Part shown: positions 62,891 to 64,000 of the stretch, one piece after another
How positions within the stretch are numbered: the stretch's first letter is position 1
How the letters are laid out: every line of letters begins with the position of its first letter
DNA from: DATCJA01 sp963734635
GTDB lineage: Bacteria > Acidobacteriota > Vicinamibacteria > Vicinamibacterales > UBA2999
Direction of reading: 5' to 3'
Length of the DNA: 64,000 bases
Assembly (NCBI GenBank): GCA_963734635.1
Contig: CAVTIA010000002.1
Coordinates: 434,001 to 498,000, forward strand
Notes under the pieces: model-generated
The model's input: the letters and a program-made list of their open reading frames with translations, nothing else
Databases searched by the model: none
What the model was told of the DNA's origin: nothing
Made by a program: the position numbers and the translations under genes

Positions 62891-63424
62891 TCAGGTCTGG
62901 TCGAGCTCGACGTTCCAGTACAGATAATCGCGCCAGCTCTCTGGAGCGTTGCGGAGCCCGATGGTGATGCGGATCGCAGGCGCCGAATCGGGACGCCGAG
63001 GCGTGCGCAGCAGCTTCATCCCGGCCTCGCTCGGCGTGCGCCCGCCCTTCTTGCGATTGCACGAAATGCAGCAGGTAACGATGTTTTCCCAGTCCTTGCG
63101 CCCGCCGTGGGCGACCGGCACCACGTGATCGAACGTGAGCTCACCGATTGGCATCGTCTCGTCGCAGTACTGGCAGGTGTAATTGTCGCGGGCGTAGATG
63201 TTCGCGCGGGAAAACGGCACGTAGTCGAACCTACGCTTTATCTTTACGAAACGGAGCAGGCGGATGACCGAAGGCAGCTTGAAGCTGAACGATACGGCCC
63301 TTACCTCGCGGTCATGGACGGCGATCACCTCCACTTTCCCCTGGCACCAGAGCGTCACGGCCTTCTGCCAGTGGACGACTTTCAGGGGCTCATACGAGGC
63401 GTTCAGAAGGAGTGCCTGCTCCAT
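62891..63424 (-). CDS. HNH endonuclease-domain protein
   Basis: 177 aa. An N-terminal all-beta region (LLLNASYEPLKVVHWQKAVTLW) is followed by YTCQYC, TFDHVVPVAHGG (the HNH His pair) and NIVTCCISCNRKK, a zinc HNH fold with two CxxC pairs. Similar stand-alone HNH proteins with this N-terminal domain are widespread in bacterial chromosomes, with no proven role. There is no toxin, phage or intron context here. Confidence 0.85.
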   Translation of the reverse strand: MEQALLLNASYEPLKVVHWQKAVTLWCQGKVEVIAVHDREVRAVSFSFKLPSVIRLLRFVKIKRRFDYVPFSRANIYARDNYTCQYCDETMPIGELTFDHVVPVAHGGRKDWENIVTCCISCNRKKGGRTPSEAGMKLLRTPRRPDSAPAIRITIGLRNAPESWRDYLYWNVELDQT

Positions 63425-63522
63425 CGGATCAGATTCAATGATAACCGGCCCCCACCTGAGCTGTCCAGAATGGCTGACGTAGAAGACTAGACATCTCAGC
63501 GAGTTACGTCGATATTACACAT

Positions 63523-64000
63523 GTGCCCAGACGTGCGTTGGTCGTCCTCGTGGCCCTCGTGACCGCCGGATGCGCCGCGAGGGGGGCCACGCCGCGACCG
63601 TTTCCTGGCGCTGCTCTTCCTCCCGGCGCCGGCAGCACACCCGATGCCGCGACCCCACCTGATCGTGGCGCTCCGGCGGGTGCCGAGTCGCCCACTGTTG
63701 CGGCGGAATTGGAACCTGGAGCCTTGACCGACCTCATTCAGACGGCAATGGATTTCCTGGGAGTTCCGTACCGGAATGGCGGCAGCGACCCGTCGGGATT
63801 CGACTGCAGCGGGCTGGTGCAGTGGGTGTTCGCCCGGCACGGCGCGATGCTGCCTCGCGAAGCGAAGGATCAATATCGCGCCGGGCGCGGTGTCGATCTG
63901 CGCGACGTGCAGCCTGGAGATTTGATCTTTTTCGAGACCGTAAGCCGCGGCGCGTCACACGTAGGCATCGTGATCGGCGAAGGGCGTTTCATTCACGCGC
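63523..64000 (+). CDS. NlpC/P60 peptidoglycan hydrolase lipoprotein (partial, runs off the window)
   Basis: At least 159 aa. GTG 63523 gives a short leader with lipobox TAGC (VTAGCAARG), a Pro/Ala-rich linker (residues 20-65), then an NlpC/P60 domain from about residue 68: LIQTAMDFLGVPYRNGGSDPSGFDCSGLVQWV with the catalytic Cys in DCSG, and SRGASHVGIVIGEGRFIHA with the catalytic His in ASHVG. The usual third catalytic His lies beyond the window. It should cut peptide cross-links in peptidoglycan from an outer-membrane anchor. Confidence 0.82.
   Translation, partial: MPRRALVVLVALVTAGCAARGATPRPFPGAALPPGAGSTPDAATPPDRGAPAGAESPTVAAELEPGALTDLIQTAMDFLGVPYRNGGSDPSGFDCSGLVQWVFARHGAMLPREAKDQYRAGRGVDLRDVQPGDLIFFETVSRGASHVGIVIGEGRFIHA

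Noticed and set aside
62891..63424. Homing or phage-type HNH nuclease
   Set aside because: No intron, intein or phage genes are nearby, and the protein has the form of common stand-alone HNH proteins.

Overview
The window looks like a chromosomal segment of a Gram-negative, high-GC bacterium, most plausibly an acidobacterium of the Vicinamibacteria type. The outer-membrane genes (LpxC, an Omp85 barrel protein, TamB), the adenosylcobalamin-dependent ribonucleotide reductase, three sigma-54 activators, many short lipoproteins and the intergenic repeat style support this. The taxonomic call is inference from gene content and style. No phage, integrative element, CRISPR array, rRNA or tRNA was recognised.

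Layout: 0.1-6 kb holds a dienelactone hydrolase, a frame-broken PQQ-type sugar dehydrogenase and nrdJ, whose 3' end is interrupted by a dispersed palindrome. 6.6-10.5 kb is a sigma-54 two-component operon with a lipoprotein, and a CPBP protease gene diverges from it. 11.4-19.2 kb is an outer-membrane assembly block (TamB, Omp85/POTRA protein, SurA-like chaperone). 19.2-25.5 kb is an acyl-CoA carboxylase operon (transaldolase, carboxyltransferase, a large membrane protein, biotin carboxylase, biotin carrier). 25.6-28.5 kb holds a GAF sigma-54 activator and a fibronectin-type lipoprotein. 28.8-31.3 kb has a putative HELxH metalloprotease gene and hslVU. 31.4-39.6 kb is an accessory stretch: PEGA protein, APC permease, lipoproteins, an ECF sigma/anti-sigma pair, an excisionase-type response regulator and an ABC-F ATPase. 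39.9-42.5 kb is a second sigma-54 two-component pair. 42.6-48.8 kb is the conserved dprA-topA-trmFO-xerC operon. 49-53.9 kb carries a TPR protein and lipoprotein followed by rplU-rpmA-obg-nadD-rsfS-comF. 53.9-64 kb carries tmk, lysA, a STAS protein, lpxC, uvrA, an APC permease, a TIG/propeller protein, an HNH nuclease and a partial NlpC/P60 lipoprotein.

Two repeat systems run through the spaces between genes. One is a 20-23 bp palindrome (CGGAGGCCT, loop of 2-3, AGGCCTCCG) with partly conserved asymmetric flanks, present six times, mostly at gene 3' ends but also inside nrdJ and in the 5' end of a chaperone gene. The other is a set of short-word arrays: 2-5 direct copies of a 6-10 nt word, usually facing inverted copies of the same word. 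Each locus uses its own word, and the arrays often spill into coding sequence, where they form signal-peptide cores, protein tails or stop codons. These are the most interesting signals here.

About 28 single-base frame breaks, mostly insertions, are scattered over otherwise good genes (hslU, tmk, lysA, comF, transaldolase, tamB and others), with a cluster at 28.9-30.3 kb. This reads as residual long-read sequencing error more than real gene decay, so interrupted genes are given here as whole loci with the break positions stated.
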